Origin: Cryptomeria japonica
Taxonomy: Eukaryota > Streptophyta > Pinopsida > Cupressales > Cupressaceae
Direction of reading: 5' to 3'
Assembly (NCBI RefSeq): GCF_030272615.1
Contig: NC_081406.1
Coordinates: 236,385,922 to 236,449,921 of the forward strand
Length of the DNA: 64,000 bases
Positions within the stretch are counted from its first letter, which is position 1. Every line of letters begins with the position of its first letter. Below the pieces are notes generated by a model that worked only from the letters and a program-made list of their open reading frames with translations, made no database searches and was not told where the DNA came from. The translations under genes and the position numbers were made by a program. This document shows, piece after piece, positions 62,226 through 64,000 of the stretch.

Positions 62226-63664
62226 TCCATAGCCACCATTCCTAATTTAGATGATTTTTCTTAAGTCATGTGATTATACCTTTGGCTACCAATTTGGTAA
62301 TGTCAAGTTACCCTAATGCATATTTGTAATGACTAGTAAAAATTGTTTGTGCATAGTCGGTCATATGTGAATTGTTATCATTTAATGTGCATATATTAAT
62401 CATATTTGTATGTTGCTATGTTGAATTGATATTTAATTATGAAATATGGCTTATATGTATTTGATTTAATGTAGAATGCATGATTTTATATTTGGCATCT
62501 TTTAAGAGTTAATTGGCTTTATTAGTTTAATTTTTTTTTAATATTTTTATATTCCCACTTCAAAATATATGTTTATATTTGTATTTTGGAGTTCATTTTG
62601 AGCACTTCATCTATTTTTCATGAATTTTGCTCCCAAAACCCTACATGTGAAAGTCAAATTGTTCTTTGGAGGAGATTGGATGCATGGAATTTTGTGGGGA
62701 GAGGCTCGTTTGAATCATGTTGGTGAACTCTTTGGGTTATCCTATTTTCATGGCCTCTTCCGATAGATTTGGCTTTCATTTAAATTTTAAATTTTTCTCC
62801 AATTTGAAGGTATGAGTTCTTAATTTCTCTATTGTTCTTCAATTTGAGTGCTTAAATATTGCTGGAAATATTTTATGAGATGATTTATAACCCTTCTATT
62901 GTTTCAATTTATTCTTTCATTAAGTATTTGAATTTATTGTTTGAGTTTACAAAATTTATGCTTTCAAAATTGAAAACATTAGTTTGCATGGGGAAACTCT
63001 GCCCAAATTTTATTAGATGGGTGAAATGAAAATTTTATTTTATTTTGTTTTGTGTAGTAGAGAACCAATATGTTTTCTCGGATTTTTAATTTATGAAGTT
63101 TGAATTTTTAAGCTTTTTGGAGGTCCATCAATGGTTGATGGCATCCATGACTGGTTTTTAGCCAAATTGTATATTTTTTAAAAGTGATAATTTGATGTTC
63201 TAAATATGATTTTATTATGTGGAGTATTGATATTATATGAGTAAATTTTATTACTAGATTGATTCAAATACATTTTTTGGCAATATGGTCAGTTAAATGT
63301 ATTGTGGTTGTATGTAAAATGGCAATGTGAATATGGTTATTTGATGTGTATTGTGAGTAGTTGGGCTCAATTGATGAAGTAATTGGTCTTGCATGTTGTT
63401 ATCTTTATCATTTGGTTTCATGTTTGGATTTATTGATCCTATGGTATGTAATATGGTCAATGATGGTATTGGTGTCCAATGGGGGTCAAGACACAAAGGG
63501 ATCGTCAGGGTAACTTATTGGGCATTTTGGGTAACCAAGTGAAAATAGTAACTAAAACTTGGGTTGGGATAACACATTAAAAAAGATTAATTTGATTCCA
63601 CTTTCATGCCTTGAGTTCTCGTATAGACTAAGGATGAGTTAGGAATGCCCGATCATCCATGGGG

Positions 63665-63800
63665 TGTTGATTTGGAATGATAGAGTCTCCTCATCTATAT
63701 GAGAGGACTACTCAATTCTATTTGAGTCATATGTTGATTTGGAATGATAGAGTCTCCTCGTCTATATGAGAGGACTACTCAATTCTATTTGAGTCATCCC
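63665..63800. repeat. 68-bp tandem duplication
   Basis: GTTGATTTGGAATGATAG begins at 63665 and again at 63733, and the two units differ at about one position. Copy 2 has a single unit near 39866, so this is a recent local duplication in copy 3. Confidence 0.85.
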
Positions 63801-63863
63801 TTCAAACTACATGATGACACTCCTCGCTCTTGTCATCTATGTACCTATCACTATAGATACAAT

Positions 63864-64000
63864 TGTTGCAAGTTTGGTTTGAATGAGCTATTGATGTGAT
63901 TTCATTGATGTTCATATGCTTTGGTTATCATTAGTGACTGGTTGGTATAGTTGTTGTTGAGTTTCATTGTACAGTTGTGCTATGAGATTTTCTCTGCATA
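63864..64000 (+). repeat. Start of a copia-type LTR, cut by the window edge
   Basis: TGTTGCAAGTTTGGTTTGAAT matches the LTR start at 39998 and stays collinear to the window end. Confidence 0.75.

Larger units (their letters stand above)
60426..64000. repeat. Block C copy 3, right part
   Basis: Collinear with 36190-40140 of copy 2, interrupted by the solo LTR at 61258-62225. Contains segment E (62260-63830) and the start of the copia LTR at 63864, where the window ends. Confidence 0.85.

Overview
The window looks like nuclear DNA of a gymnosperm, most likely a conifer. It is AT-rich and almost wholly made of nested, decayed retroelements. The only recognisable host gene is a broken terpene synthase of the gymnosperm TPS-d type. 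No intact protein-coding gene, tRNA, rRNA or CRISPR array was found. All identities, divergences and boundaries were read by eye.

Layout. 1-2142: 5' end of a minus-strand Ty3/gypsy element (gag, primer site, about 1.57-kb LTR) inserted into an older element. 2143-13292: two nested copies of one LTR family, called A here. The inner copy (2673-10258) has two LTRs and a 5-bp target duplication, and it splits an older copy of the same family. Family A carries a coiled-coil/zinc-knuckle gag-like region and a second long ORF with a huge Lys/Glu-rich tract, but no recognisable protease, integrase or reverse transcriptase. 13293-15690: AT-rich DNA with nothing recognised. 16170-20215: a related family B in permuted order (second ORF, polypurine tracts, one LTR, primer site, gag-like region).

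Three collinear copies of a non-coding repeat block, called C here, lie at 15690-25230, 25229 to about 41200, and 49656-64000. They can be ordered in time by insertions they share. Copies 1 and 3 share a 1.25-kb solo LTR and a large TG...CA element (D) that copy 2 lacks. Copy 2 carries an old retroposon with 17-bp flanking repeats (26863-35137), itself split by a minus-strand Ty1/copia (Sirevirus-like) element (27024-33394), itself hit by a 953-bp inverted-repeat DNA transposon (29709-30661). Copy 3's D element is split by a truncated L1-type LINE (55496-58226).

43308-48780 (minus) holds nine exons of the terpene synthase pseudogene. A 48-bp minisatellite and a perfect hairpin lie just upstream, where the missing 5' exons should be.

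The most interesting signal is the pair of families A and B. They look like non-autonomous Sirevirus-like elements that lack pol but keep gag plus a shared, unrecognised second ORF. They share GGGGGAG polypurine tracts and LTR ends with the pol-bearing copia element in the same window, which suggests (inference) that they were mobilised by such elements.
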